From Bacteroidales bacterium (GTDB lineage: Bacteria; Bacteroidota; Bacteroidia; Bacteroidales; UBA932), in contig JAGCVJ010000009.1 in the NCBI GenBank assembly GCA_017962375.1, positions 87,833 to 151,832 of the forward strand: a stretch of DNA of 64,000 bases, written 5' to 3'. Positions 33,199 to 42,847 of the stretch are shown here, in pieces. The position numbers and the translations under genes were made by a program. Position 1 is the first letter of the stretch. Each line of letters begins with the position of its first letter. The notes below the pieces were generated by a model, which did not search any database, was not told the origin of the DNA, and was given only the letters and a program-made list of their open reading frames with translations.

Positions 33199-36100
33199 AT
33201 GGATTCAAGCAAAAGACTCAAGGTTTTTGATGCTTCCGCAGGCAGCGGCAAGACTTACACACTCTCATCAAAATATTCAGAGTACCTTCTAAACGAGTAT
33301 TCTAAAGATCCAAATGCATTCAGGCACATCTTGGCTGTGACTTTTACGAACAAGTCTACATTCGAGATGAAAAAAAGAATCATAGACAGGTTATGGGAGC
33401 ATTATTCAAAGGCAAAGACTCTAGAAGAAAAGAATAAGGCCAAAGCTATCCTCAAGAATCTTGTCCATGACTATACAATGTTTAAAGTAAGTACGATAGA
33501 CAGCTTCTTCCAGAAGGTTTTGCGTGCTTTTGCTGTTGAAATGGGTAAAAGAGGAGCTTACGAGACTGTCCTTGAAGATTCGAGTGCAATAGAACCAGCT
33601 GTTGATGCTATGTATACTAAACTTGGAGAGAACAAGGATTTGTTGGATGCTATGAGGGTTATTGCTAACTCCAAGATTGAGGCGAATGAAAACTGGAATT
33701 GGAGGAAAGATGTGTTGGAAGCCGGAAATGCGGTTGTGAACAAAGATTACATCAAACTGTGGAGAAAGTCTGCTTCTTCTGGAAAGACTTTGAAAGCTTT
33801 CAAAGAGGAATTATTAGGTAAAATGGCAGAACTAGAAGAGATTTTTGTGAAGCCTGTTATAATACTTGATAATGATATCCTTTCAGGTTTTGCCTCTTCA
33901 GGTTTGGGTAAAGAGGTTTTTAAGAACCAGTCAAATTCAGATTTATATAAGTTTTTGACAGGAAAAGTTCAGTATTTGGATAAAGACAGAAACAAAATCC
34001 TGTCTGGGTATCCTGTAGTGTTGGACAGTTGGCCAGATGGAGATTTCTACAAGATTTCTTCCGCAAAAGCAACCGTTGAGGATTTAGTCGGAGACAGAGT
34101 TGACAACATCAAGAAATTGTTTGACAAATACTATGAAAGTTATGTGTCATTGAATCTTGCTGGAGCCCATTTGAAAGAAAACTCTATTCTAGACTTTATC
34201 TCAGAAGAGCTTGAGGATTACCTGAAAAAGGAACAGCTCACTCTTTTGAGCGATGCACCTCAGATTTTAAGCGACCTTATTAGCGGTAGCGACGCTCCTT
34301 TCATTTATGAGAAAATCGGAACGGCGTTGAATCATTATATGCTGGATGAATTCCAGGATACTTCAGACAGCCAGTGGAAAAATTTCCTTCCACTTCTTAA
34401 TGATGGCATATCGCGCGACAAAGAGAGTTTTCTTGTAGGAGATGTCAAGCAGAGTATATACAGATTTCGAGATGGTGACTGGCATTTGTTCAAAGAGGAT
34501 GTTCAAAAACAGTTTCCTTATCATTATGATAAAGATGATCTGAAAATCAACTATAGGAGTCTTTCTAACATCGTGGATTTCAATAATTCTTTGTTCTCCC
34601 CGAAGAAAACGGAAGATGGCGGTACTTCTCCTGGTATTATGGTTAATGCGTTTGTCCGTTGCTTAAAGGATTCTTTCATGTCGGATGGCAGGAATGCTAA
34701 GTTAGAGGAGAAGTTGTGCAAGGATGTGATAGACATTTACAATAGCCCAAAGCAGGAAGTTAGGGACATTTACAGTGGAATTGAAGAAAAGGGTATTGTG
34801 GACGTAATTTGTCTTAATAGGGCAGCTAACCAGCAAAAGAATTCTGTTATCAGCAACAAAGATTTTATACTTCTTGATATGGTGAGGAAGATCATTTCGC
34901 TCACTAAAGGGGTGAATCCAAAGTATTGTTTGGGAGATATTGCGGTACTCACTAATGATAATGACGATGCGGCATTTACCGCAGACTATCTTATAAAACA
35001 CAAAATCAGCATTATTTCAGGTGAAAGTCTTTTGATAGAGTCATCTAAGTCTGTATGTCTGATTGTAGAGGCTCTTAGAAAGCTTTCCGATCCTTCTTCA
35101 AAGGGTTTAGAGGCTTTTGCTAGGATTTCTTCTTCTGAACTGAAGAACTTGAACCTTTTGGATGCAACAAGCCCTGAAGGCGAAAAATTCCGCAACAAGA
35201 TACTTTCTGGCAATACATTATATGAAATATGCACGATTATCATCAAGAAGATAATTCCACCTATAGCAAAAGGGGAAATAGTTTTTGTAAATGCATTTCT
35301 TGACAGGGTTCTTGATTATTCTGCAGGTAATGGAACAGATATTTCCAGTTTCTTGAAATGGTGGGCGGAGAAATCCTCCAAATTGTGCATTCCTGAGCCA
35401 ACTTCAGGTCAGGCCGTCAGAATTATGACTATGCACAAAGCTAAAGGTCTAGATTTTAAAGTAGTCTTCATTCCATTCCTCCGAAATAGAATGATTCGAT
35501 TGCCTAAAAACAAATGGCTGTCCTCTGATTCGGATATTCTGGGATACACAGGACCTCTGCTTATCGATATGACTGGCGACAATGTGGCTAATTCAATTTA
35601 TTCTAGATCTCTGATCCAAGAAAAAATGGAATGCTGCGTAGATGCTCTCAATCTCGCATATGTTTCGTTTACAAGACCTAAAGAACGTCTGTACATCTAT
35701 GCTCAAGATCCTGCGAAGGATAAAGCTCATACGGTTTCCGCTGCTTTAAGCTATATCTGTTCTCAAAGCAGTATGTTTTCTTTAAAACGTTTTTCTATTG
35801 GCTATGATGAAGTCAAAAAGTATAATCCATACACGGTAAAAGACGATACCAAGAAAGATTTTGAGTATATTGAATATGTTCTTGGAAATGAAGACGAAAA
35901 ACCATATTCTTCGGAAAAAGCAGATGAGTATAATCTATTTACTACAGCCTCTAAAGATGCATCACATCTAGTTCCAGGATCAGGGTCAAATAAATTGAAA
36001 AACCAGCTCAAAGTGGTTTACGATGGAGATGACAATATTAGAAGGGGAGTCTTGTACCACCAGTTGTTTTCAATGATAGAAGCTGTTGGTGAAGATGGAG

Positions 36101-36486
36101 TTTCGAGAGTTGTCGCTGATGCTGTCGACAAATTCCTACAGAAGAATCCGGACACACTTTTAGGCAGAGACAGGACAAAACTGATTGATTTCGTTGTTTC
36201 AAAGTTGAATCATATTCTCGAAAAGGGTTGGTTTTCAGATGTGTACGATGTTGTGAGCGAGAGGGCCATAATTAGCGGCTCAGATTTTTATCGCCCAGAT
36301 CGAGTGATGATTCCAAAAACAGGCAGCGGCCCAGTTATAGTTTTGGATTACAAATTCGGAAAGGTGAGAGACGAAAAGTATCACGAACAGGTGCGTAACT
36401 ATATGCATCTTCTTCAAGAAATGGGGTATTCCAATGTCAAAGGCTTTCTCTGGTATGTTTTGGAGGATGAAGTTGTGCCTGTGTAA
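33199..36486 (+). CDS. AddA-like UvrD/REP helicase-nuclease subunit
   Basis: A 1095-residue SF1 helicase, starting 1 base after the addB-like stop. Motifs: KVFDASAGSGKTYTLSSKY (I), LAVTFTNKSTFEMKKRI (Ia), MLDEFQDTSDSQWKNFLPLL (II), FLVGDVKQSIYRFRDGD (III), RIMTMHKAKGLDFKVVFIPF (V) and YVSFTRPKERLYIYA (VI). A C-terminal nuclease shows VIVLDYKFGKVRDEKYHEQV. With the AddB-like partner it forms an AddAB/RecBCD-type complex that unwinds and resects DNA ends. The start at ATG 33199 avoids overlap and puts motif I at the normal distance. Confidence 0.9.
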   Translation: MDSSKRLKVFDASAGSGKTYTLSSKYSEYLLNEYSKDPNAFRHILAVTFTNKSTFEMKKRIIDRLWEHYSKAKTLEEKNKAKAILKNLVHDYTMFKVSTIDSFFQKVLRAFAVEMGKRGAYETVLEDSSAIEPAVDAMYTKLGENKDLLDAMRVIANSKIEANENWNWRKDVLEAGNAVVNKDYIKLWRKSASSGKTLKAFKEELLGKMAELEEIFVKPVIILDNDILSGFASSGLGKEVFKNQSNSDLYKFLTGKVQYLDKDRNKILSGYPVVLDSWPDGDFYKISSAKATVEDLVGDRVDNIKKLFDKYYESYVSLNLAGAHLKENSILDFISEELEDYLKKEQLTLLSDAPQILSDLISGSDAPFIYEKIGTALNHYMLDEFQDTSDSQWKNFLPLLNDGISRDKESFLVGDVKQSIYRFRDGDWHLFKEDVQKQFPYHYDKDDLKINYRSLSNIVDFNNSLFSPKKTEDGGTSPGIMVNAFVRCLKDSFMSDGRNAKLEEKLCKDVIDIYNSPKQEVRDIYSGIEEKGIVDVICLNRAANQQKNSVISNKDFILLDMVRKIISLTKGVNPKYCLGDIAVLTNDNDDAAFTADYLIKHKISIISGESLLIESSKSVCLIVEALRKLSDPSSKGLEAFARISSSELKNLNLLDATSPEGEKFRNKILSGNTLYEICTIIIKKIIPPIAKGEIVFVNAFLDRVLDYSAGNGTDISSFLKWWAEKSSKLCIPEPTSGQAVRIMTMHKAKGLDFKVVFIPFLRNRMIRLPKNKWLSSDSDILGYTGPLLIDMTGDNVANSIYSRSLIQEKMECCVDALNLAYVSFTRPKERLYIYAQDPAKDKAHTVSAALSYICSQSSMFSLKRFSIGYDEVKKYNPYTVKDDTKKDFEYIEYVLGNEDEKPYSSEKADEYNLFTTASKDASHLVPGSGSNKLKNQLKVVYDGDDNIRRGVLYHQLFSMIEAVGEDGVSRVVADAVDKFLQKNPDTLLGRDRTKLIDFVVSKLNHILEKGWFSDVYDVVSERAIISGSDFYRPDRVMIPKTGSGPVIVLDYKFGKVRDEKYHEQVRNYMHLLQEMGYSNVKGFLWYVLEDEVVPV

Positions 36487-36550
36487 CTTATTGTGTAATT
36501 GCTGATTGAAGTTTATCCAAAACGTAAACGTAAAAACTTTTCATAAGGCC

Positions 36551-36603
36551 GGGTAAATTGTACCGGATGGTTTGGAGAGGCCCTTCCTCTGCTGATATTT
36601 TTG
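36551..36603 (+). promoter_or_regulatory. Fimbrial operon promoter with shared upstream element
   Basis: The -33 TTTG (36571-36574) and -7 TATTTTTG (36596-36603) are separated by 21 bp. Upstream, GGGTAAATTGTACC (36551-36564) runs into GGATGGTTTGG, nearly the same string as at 10710-10733. ATG follows at 36628. Confidence 0.65.
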
Positions 36604-36627
36604 CTGCTGAATTTTTAGCGCAGAAAT

Positions 36628-37200
36628 ATGAAGCAGTTTAAAAGGAAGGGCTTGTTCTTTTGTGCTGTGGCGGCGCTGGCAGTGCTGCCTTGCATGAAGA
36701 GTTATGCCCAGAATTATTCGGTTTCCACGAATGCGGCCCAGTGGCTGATGCTGGGGACCGCCAACGCCCAGGCAGGATATCCTGCTGCAAGGCATATCAG
36801 TATAGAGGGCGGATTCGCCTATAATCCATTTTCTTTCGGCAAGAAGCCAGACAGGAAATACTTCCGCAGGACAGAGTTCTACGCGGGAGGGAGATACTGG
36901 CCCTGGTTTGTCAATTCAGGCTGGTTTGTGTCGGCATACGCAGACTGGGCCAAGTTCGCATACGCGGGAATCTTTACTAAAAAGGCATACGAAGGCTATG
37001 CCTACGGCCTGAAGGTGGGGGGCGGGTATGCCCTGATGCTTGACAAGGGAATCAATCTGGAGATGGGCCTGGGAGCCTTTGCCGGTAAGGTTAACTATAC
37101 GGAATACTCCTGCGCCACCTGCGGGAAGAATCTGGGCAAGAAGGACAAGTTCATTATAGCCCCGGCCAATCTTCTTCTGGGCTTAACCATTGTATTCTAG
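36628..37200 (+). CDS. DUF3575 outer-membrane-type protein of fimbrial operon
   Basis: A 190-residue protein with an uncleaved-looking basic start, a hydrophobic leader and an AQNYSV-type signal cleavage at about residue 28. The mature part, STNAAQWLMLGTANAQAGYP, HISIEGGFAYNPFSFG, EFYAGGRYWPWFVNSGWFVS and LKVGGGYALMLDKGINLEMG, is the DUF3575 pattern, a small beta-barrel-like protein. In Bacteroidales such genes head Mfa/Fim-type fimbrial operons. Four cysteines include a CATC pair near the C-terminus. The next gene starts 5 bases later. Confidence 0.85.
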   Translation: MKQFKRKGLFFCAVAALAVLPCMKSYAQNYSVSTNAAQWLMLGTANAQAGYPAARHISIEGGFAYNPFSFGKKPDRKYFRRTEFYAGGRYWPWFVNSGWFVSAYADWAKFAYAGIFTKKAYEGYAYGLKVGGGYALMLDKGINLEMGLGAFAGKVNYTEYSCATCGKNLGKKDKFIIAPANLLLGLTIVF

Positions 37201-37205
37201 GCGGT

Positions 37206-39032
37206 ATGAAGAAGATGGCTATAGTATTGGGGCTTGTGGCCGCTCTTGTGGCAGGATGCAAGGCATTTTATGTCAGGCACAAGTCACCAGAAAGTGTAAG
37301 AGTAAGCATATCCGATAACTTTTCCGGGCAGGGAACGGATCCGGTTTATGTCCTGCCGAAATCTGAGAGGACATACAAAGACACGGCTTTTGCCAATCCG
37401 GGTGAGGACCTGGTACTCAATGCGGTGGTGGAAGACGCTACGGGAGAGCTGGTTGCGCACGGAAAGATTGCTCCGATAACAGTTACTGCAACCCATAAGA
37501 ATATCGCCGAGAGAGGAGGAAAAATCAAGTTGAGCTTTGATGTGAGAGTTCCTTCTTCCATACTTTCCAACGACAGGCAGGTTAGGGTGGTGCCTCATCT
37601 CTTGCTGGACGATGGTTCAAAGATGCTGGACAGGATATTCATTACAGGAAAGTCTTATCGCGATCAGCAGAACAAAGGATATGAAAGGTACAACAAGTAT
37701 TTTGCTTCAATCATACCGGATTCAGTGGATTTCCTCAAGGCCTTCGGCTATCTGGGCCTGTTGCAGTACTTTACAGAGAGGAATATAGAAGACCGCCCCA
37801 GAGGAGAGTTCGGGGTAACGGAACCTGAAGCAATTGACTATTACATAAAGCATTATCTGGTAAAAGCAAACCGCCGCCGGAAGGACAGGCTTGAGGAGGT
37901 GTTCAGAAAATGTGTGAAGGATCCCGTGGACAGGCTTGGTGTAAGGTTGGACACAGTGTTGGAAGATCCTTCCGGAGGTCTGGTTTACAGATATGTGCAG
38001 GATCTGCAGCCGAGTGGGGGAATGCATCGTCTCAGGCTGGTTTTCGACGGCAGCGTGCACAATTACGGCAAGAGGCTTTTCGGGTTTTCCAGCCCCGATA
38101 CCCTGACTTATTACGTCAGCTCGCTGGTGCAGCTGGCAGACACTTCGGCCAGGTATCGCGAACATACTCTTGCCAGGGACGTGTCTGTCTCAACTCTGGC
38201 TTACATAGAGTTTGAAAAAGGCAGCTGGGAGATAGACACCGCTCTTGGAAACAACAGGGAGGAAATCGCGAGAATCAAAACCGATCTGGATTCTCTCTCC
38301 TCAAGCAAGCTGTTTGCGGCCGATTCAATACTGGTGGAGGCATCCTGCTCTCCGGAAGGAAGCTATGCCTTCAACACGGTTCTCTCTGGAAAAAGAGCAG
38401 AGTCTGTGGCCTCTTATTTCTCGGCGATTTATGACCAGAAAAGGGGAGGAACACAGTTCAGATACTCGTACGTTCCCGAAAACTGGGATTTGCTCAAAGA
38501 GCTGATAATGAAGGATTCCCTGGTAAAAGACAGGAGCGGTGCGCTGGCTGTCTTTTCCGAGACCGACTATGACAGAAGGGAGGATCTGCTTTCCAGATGT
38601 TCAGACTACCCTCATATCAGGTCTGTTCTTTACCCAAAACTCAGGAGGATAGTGTTCCGGTTCTGCATGCATAGAAGAATCTATGATACTGTCCGTTCAC
38701 GAGTTGAGGTGGATGAGGGATACAGCCGCGGCCTTGAGGCTTTGCAGAATAGAGACTACAAGCAAGCCGTGCAGCTTCTAAGGCCTTATTCAGACTTGAA
38801 TACGGCGATAGCTTACCTGTGCCTGGATTACAACGCTTCTGCCCTGGATATTCTCTCAAGGCAGGCCCAAACTCCTGTAGTAAAGTATCTTATGGCGTTG
38901 TCTTACAGAAGGATGGGAGATGAAGACAAAGCTATGGAATTCTATCGGTCAGCTATTGAGGAAGATCCTCATCTGAAATTCCGCTCGGCTTTGGATCCGG
39001 AGATGGAGGAGCTGCTGGAAAGACTAGACTGA
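37206..39032 (+). CDS. OmpA-like/TPR lipoprotein of fimbrial operon
   Basis: A 608-residue predicted lipoprotein (leader MKKMAIVLGLVAALVAGC, lipobox LVAGC). The N-terminal region is beta-rich (DUF3868-like: RGGKIKLSFDVRVPSSILS). Residues of about 335-420 resemble an OmpA-like domain (STLAYIEFEKGSWEID; LVEASCSPEGSYAFNTVLS; GKRAESVASYF), and the last 120 residues contain TPR-like repeats (ALQNRDYKQAVQLLRPYSD; MALSYRRMGDEDKAMEFYRS). OmpA-like proteins in Bacteroidales fimbrial loci are thought to anchor fimbriae to the envelope. The gene is between DUF3575 and the fimbrillin genes. Confidence 0.8.
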   Translation: MKKMAIVLGLVAALVAGCKAFYVRHKSPESVRVSISDNFSGQGTDPVYVLPKSERTYKDTAFANPGEDLVLNAVVEDATGELVAHGKIAPITVTATHKNIAERGGKIKLSFDVRVPSSILSNDRQVRVVPHLLLDDGSKMLDRIFITGKSYRDQQNKGYERYNKYFASIIPDSVDFLKAFGYLGLLQYFTERNIEDRPRGEFGVTEPEAIDYYIKHYLVKANRRRKDRLEEVFRKCVKDPVDRLGVRLDTVLEDPSGGLVYRYVQDLQPSGGMHRLRLVFDGSVHNYGKRLFGFSSPDTLTYYVSSLVQLADTSARYREHTLARDVSVSTLAYIEFEKGSWEIDTALGNNREEIARIKTDLDSLSSSKLFAADSILVEASCSPEGSYAFNTVLSGKRAESVASYFSAIYDQKRGGTQFRYSYVPENWDLLKELIMKDSLVKDRSGALAVFSETDYDRREDLLSRCSDYPHIRSVLYPKLRRIVFRFCMHRRIYDTVRSRVEVDEGYSRGLEALQNRDYKQAVQLLRPYSDLNTAIAYLCLDYNASALDILSRQAQTPVVKYLMALSYRRMGDEDKAMEFYRSAIEEDPHLKFRSALDPEMEELLERLD

Positions 39033-39060
39033 AAACGTTTAACCCAAATACTACAAAATC

Positions 39061-40119
39061 ATGTTAAAAAAACTATTATGTGCAGCGCTGATAGCAGTGG
39101 TTATGACTGCTTGCGGCAAGGAAGAGGCCATTGTGGAACCTTCCAAATCGGAGACGGCTACCGTGCATTTGTCCGTGTCTCCATTCGAGATACTGACAAA
39201 GAACACGGATCCTAACAATGACTTGAAAAAGCATATTGACAGCATCAAGATCATCGATGTGTTCATCTTCAGGGAGAGTGGAGTGCTTGATGCATACAAG
39301 CATTTCAGCATTACTGATGTGGGAGGAATGAATTTATCTGATCTCCAGATCAATGCAACTGTAGGAAACAGGACTATCTATGTAATAGCCAATGCCAAGG
39401 AGACATCCTGGGCTGGAGTTACAACCGAGAGCAAATTGCTCTCTCTGCCGGTAATGCTTCAAGACGAATTCCTGAGAAACTTTACTATGAGTGCCAAGAT
39501 TACACTGGACTTGCAAGAGTCGCAGACTGTTAATGTGGTGTTGAAGAAATTGATAGCCAAGGTTATTGTAAATGGCGTGAAAACAGACTTTGCCAACGGG
39601 CCGTACGAAGGCGTGAAACTAAGAAATGTAAGGATGTATTTGACCAACATTTCAGGCGCCAAGAACTATTTGGGAGAAGAGCCGGAAAACAAGGTGATTC
39701 TGAACAAGAAAGGCTATTCTGCAGAGGATTACGAGGGCTGCCTGATGACTGCTCTCTTTGCCGAGGGAGTGCCTGGGCTGGTAGGAGATGACGGTTATAC
39801 CACAACTCATCATTTTTATTGCTACGAGAATCTTCTCGAGTCTGAAACCGACACAGACAAGTTCACTCGTCTGGTTCTTGAGGCCAATCTTGACGGAAAA
39901 ACCTATTACTACCCGGTTGACATCAACCGTCCGGGCTATGGATGGAATTCATCAATTGACCACAAAGGAGTGAAGAGAAATACCTGCTATACTTTCAGCT
40001 TCACTATTACCGGGCCAGGAACTGATGATCCTGAAGACAAGATTGTGCTTAAAACCATAAAGCTGGATGCTACCGTAGAGGATCTTGTCAAAAGTCCGTA
40101 CTATCTTATAAACTTCTGA
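39061..40119 (+). CDS. FimA/Mfa1-like fimbrial subunit lipoprotein
   Basis: A 352-residue protein with lipobox VVMTAC at residue 18. ATVHLSVSPFEILTKN, DSIKIIDVFIFRESGVLDA, ATVGNRTIYVIANA and TAKI-like strands are the layout of type V (P. gingivalis FimA/Mfa1) pilins. These are exported as lipoproteins, trimmed by gingipain-like proteases and polymerised by donor-strand exchange. The C-terminus (VKRNTCYTFSFTITGPG) matches the family's typical end strand. It overlaps the FimB/Mfa2-like gene by 1 base. It may be the major subunit or an accessory tip subunit. Confidence 0.8.
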   Translation: MLKKLLCAALIAVVMTACGKEEAIVEPSKSETATVHLSVSPFEILTKNTDPNNDLKKHIDSIKIIDVFIFRESGVLDAYKHFSITDVGGMNLSDLQINATVGNRTIYVIANAKETSWAGVTTESKLLSLPVMLQDEFLRNFTMSAKITLDLQESQTVNVVLKKLIAKVIVNGVKTDFANGPYEGVKLRNVRMYLTNISGAKNYLGEEPENKVILNKKGYSAEDYEGCLMTALFAEGVPGLVGDDGYTTTHHFYCYENLLESETDTDKFTRLVLEANLDGKTYYYPVDINRPGYGWNSSIDHKGVKRNTCYTFSFTITGPGTDDPEDKIVLKTIKLDATVEDLVKSPYYLINF

Positions 40120-40925
40120 TGAAAAGGATTGTGTCATTTATGATTTTGGCAATGTGCCTTGTCTTCCCAGGTTGCGATATCTGGGAAGACAGGAGCGCTT
40201 GCCCCAAGATTCTGGCGGTGGACTGCAGCCTGCTTGAGGGGAAGGCTCTGAATGCGGATATCTGGGTTTTCAGCCAGGACGGAAGCCTTTTGAGCCGCAG
40301 CGGGATATCGGAACATGAGTTTTACAAGGAGCAGGTTTACTATGTTCAGGAAGGAACTTACAAGTGCTTTGTATGGGCTAATCTGGGCAGCGGAACAGTG
40401 ACTTCTGATATCAACTCTTTGTCTGGAAAGCTTTTCAAGGCTGCTTCTTCGGATGCAGATCCTTTGTTCGCATTCAAAAAAGAAGTGGTTTGCCACAAAG
40501 ATTCTGTCTTTGTAAGAGTGGTGCCCAGGAAGATGTTCATAGATGTGTATGTGACATTCAAAGGCCTGAAAGCCAATGAGTCTGCTTCTGCTCGCCTGAA
40601 ATCTTCATACGGAGGATTCTCTCTTGGTGGAGAGTGTCTGGAGCAGGAATGCTCAGTTGAGGCGGAAGGGAATCCTCTTATTCACCTAAGGATGCTTCGC
40701 CCCGGCTCTTTGGAAGGGATAATGCTCTATGCATCGTGTATCAAAAATGGAAGCGATAAGCTGGACTCAGAGTTTGAGCTGGGGACCTACTTGATACAGA
40801 ACAACTACGATCTTTCTTCAGATGATCTGAAAGATATCTATATCACCGTAGATGTGGCCAAAATGAAGACCGTTATAGGCGCATATCCACTGGATTTCCT
40901 GCCGCCGGTGGAGATAAGGTATTAG
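40119..40925 (+). CDS. FimB/Mfa2-like fimbrial anchor lipoprotein
   Basis: A 268-residue lipoprotein (VFPGCDIWEDRSACP). The C-D-x-x-x-D-R-S-x-C start is characteristic of the FimB/Mfa2 family, whose members anchor the fimbria to the outer membrane and limit its length. VYYVQEGTYKCFVWANLG and PRKMFIDVYVTFKG correspond to the two transthyretin-like domains. The start ATG overlaps the stop of the fimbrillin gene (TGATG). It ends the fimbrial operon; about 70 bases separate it from DUF2461. Confidence 0.85.
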   Translation: MKRIVSFMILAMCLVFPGCDIWEDRSACPKILAVDCSLLEGKALNADIWVFSQDGSLLSRSGISEHEFYKEQVYYVQEGTYKCFVWANLGSGTVTSDINSLSGKLFKAASSDADPLFAFKKEVVCHKDSVFVRVVPRKMFIDVYVTFKGLKANESASARLKSSYGGFSLGGECLEQECSVEAEGNPLIHLRMLRPGSLEGIMLYASCIKNGSDKLDSEFELGTYLIQNNYDLSSDDLKDIYITVDVAKMKTVIGAYPLDFLPPVEIRY

Positions 40926-40994
40926 CTGCAAGGTTTTGCCGCTGTCTTTATGAAATAATGTGTTATCTTTAACTCTGATTTCAATGCTTGCGTT

Positions 40995-41687
40995 ATGAAA
41001 AGAGTTTATGATTTCCTTTTCCACCTGTCGAGGAACAACAATAAGCCGTGGTTCGACGCTCATAAAGACCAGTATCTTCAGGCAAAGAAGGTTTTTGACG
41101 AATTCACTTCTGAACTGATTGACCGGATTGCCAAGTGGGACGAGTATCTGGCAGCGGCCAAGCCTTCAGTAAAGGACAGCACTTACAGGATTTATCGCGA
41201 TATACGCTTTTCCAAGGACAAGAGGCCGTACAAGACCTATATGGGCGCTTTTGTGGTCCCGGGAGGCAAGAAATCTCCTTACTGCGGCTATTATTTCCAT
41301 CTGGAGCCTCCGCAGAAAACCGGGCTTATTGGACAGTGCATGCTGTATGTGGGCATATATCAGCCTGATCCAAAGATAATGGCAAGCTTCAGAGATGAAG
41401 TGTCGGTTAACGGCGACTCTTTTCTTGAAACTGTTGCCAAGGCCAAGGGTTTTTATCTCGTGGATGACTGCTACCGGAAGGTTCCTGCCGGATTCGAGGG
41501 AGTTGAAAACGAGGAATGGAAACAGCTGTTGCGGTTAAAGGAAGTGAATCTTACAAGGCCGATGGACAAGGATTTCCTATTCTCCGGCAATTTGGCTGAA
41601 AAGGTGGCTTCCAGGCTGAAGAAGTGCAAGGATTTCTCCGCCTTTCTGAACCGCTGCGTAGAATATGCTTTGGAGGGCAACTTATGA
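40995..41687 (+). CDS. DUF2461 family protein
   Basis: A 230-residue protein with the DUF2461 (TIGR02453) signature: FLFHLSRNNNKPWFDAHKDQ, TYRIYRDIRFSKDKRPYKTY, YYFHLEPPQKTGLIGQCMLY and a C-terminal MDKDFLFSGNLAE. The family is widespread and uncharacterised; the conserved RDIRFSKDK-x-PYK block suggests a binding or catalytic site. It overlaps the lactonase-like gene by 4 bases (ATGA). Confidence 0.88.
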   Translation: MKRVYDFLFHLSRNNNKPWFDAHKDQYLQAKKVFDEFTSELIDRIAKWDEYLAAAKPSVKDSTYRIYRDIRFSKDKRPYKTYMGAFVVPGGKKSPYCGYYFHLEPPQKTGLIGQCMLYVGIYQPDPKIMASFRDEVSVNGDSFLETVAKAKGFYLVDDCYRKVPAGFEGVENEEWKQLLRLKEVNLTRPMDKDFLFSGNLAEKVASRLKKCKDFSAFLNRCVEYALEGNL

Positions 41688-42847
41688 GAGTTTCAAGGTG
41701 GAAAATTCTGCTGACGGCGTTGGTTCTGGCAGCTGTTGCTTTTATATTATATCTGATATTCATGAATACTGGCAGCGGGCGATATACAGTTTATGTAGGC
41801 GGATACGGCAGTTCGGCGGTCAAGTTCACTTTCAACCCCAAGACCAGCGACTATGGCATTGTCCGCGATTTCAAGGCAGACAATCCTTCTTATCTTGCCC
41901 TCTCTCCTTCTTCAGACCGGCTCTACGGCGTAAGCGAGAGCGGCCTTCTTTCCGGAGTCTGGGGCTATGAAAACAGTTCTCTGGACAAGCCGCTTGGGCT
42001 CGTAAAGGACGGCGGCTTTGATCCTTGTCATATAATTTGCTTTAAAGGCCATCTTTTTACCGCAAATTACGGCAAAGGAGGCATATCCGTATATCCTTTG
42101 GATACGGCGGGCGGTATCAAGGCTCCTGTGCAGATTTTGAATTTTGTGTCGGACGGAGCAGCAAAGGCGGCCTCCAGAATCCACATGACCAGAATTGTTA
42201 CGGGAAAGAAGAGCAAGAACGACTATATCCTGGCCACAGATAAGGGCCTGGACCGAATCCATATAATGAGGGTAGGCGAGGACACTGTCTCTAAAGCGGA
42301 CGGAAACTATCTGAATAAAAAGGCGTTGCGGCTTTACAGATGCGACTCTGCCTTTGTTTCCACGCCACAGGGATACGGGCCGCGCCATCTGGATATTTCA
42401 AAAGACGGGAAGTTCCTTTATCTGCTCTGCGAAACCAGCGGCCATATTCTGGTTTATTCCATCAGGGAATCGGACAACAACATCTTGCTGAAGCCGTTGC
42501 AGGATACTGTCTGCGACATGGGAGGAATGAAGGCCAGCGCAGACATACACATTTCTCCTGACGGAAGGTTCCTCTACGCTTCAAATCGCAGAGGAAAAGA
42601 CGGCATAGCTATCTTCAGGATAGGGGAAGACGGCCTGGTTTCCAGAATTGCCTATCAGGTTACCAAGCAGTGGCCGAGGAGTTTCGCCATAACTCCGGAC
42701 GGAAACTTCATGTTCGTTTGCTGCCAGAAAGACAAGACTGTGCAGATCTTCAAGATAGACCAGGCGTCCGGCTATCTGGTTAACACCGGAAAGGAAATCA
42801 CCTTCCCGGACCTGGAGCCATCGTGCGTGCTGGTGGGCAAATACTAA
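41684..42847 (+). CDS. Beta-propeller lactonase-family protein, membrane-anchored
   Basis: A 387-residue protein from ATG 41684. A single N-terminal TM or uncleaved signal (ILLTALVLAAVAFILYLIF) precedes a seven-bladed propeller like 6-phosphogluconolactonase (YkgB/Lpg type). YTVYVGGYGSSAVKFTFNP, GYGPRHLDISKDGKFLYLLC, SADIHISPDGRFLYASNRRG and WPRSFAITPDGNFMFVCCQK are the repeated DG-K/N-F motifs. With its membrane anchor the domain would be periplasmic, so it is not obviously the pentose-phosphate enzyme. The stop overlaps the convergent GH89 stop. Confidence 0.82.
   Translation: MRVSRWKILLTALVLAAVAFILYLIFMNTGSGRYTVYVGGYGSSAVKFTFNPKTSDYGIVRDFKADNPSYLALSPSSDRLYGVSESGLLSGVWGYENSSLDKPLGLVKDGGFDPCHIICFKGHLFTANYGKGGISVYPLDTAGGIKAPVQILNFVSDGAAKAASRIHMTRIVTGKKSKNDYILATDKGLDRIHIMRVGEDTVSKADGNYLNKKALRLYRCDSAFVSTPQGYGPRHLDISKDGKFLYLLCETSGHILVYSIRESDNNILLKPLQDTVCDMGGMKASADIHISPDGRFLYASNRRGKDGIAIFRIGEDGLVSRIAYQVTKQWPRSFAITPDGNFMFVCCQKDKTVQIFKIDQASGYLVNTGKEITFPDLEPSCVLVGKY

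Noticed and set aside
41684-42847. 6-phosphogluconolactonase of the pentose phosphate pathway
   Set aside because: An N-terminal membrane anchor predicts an extracytoplasmic location, so the metabolic assignment is not supported.
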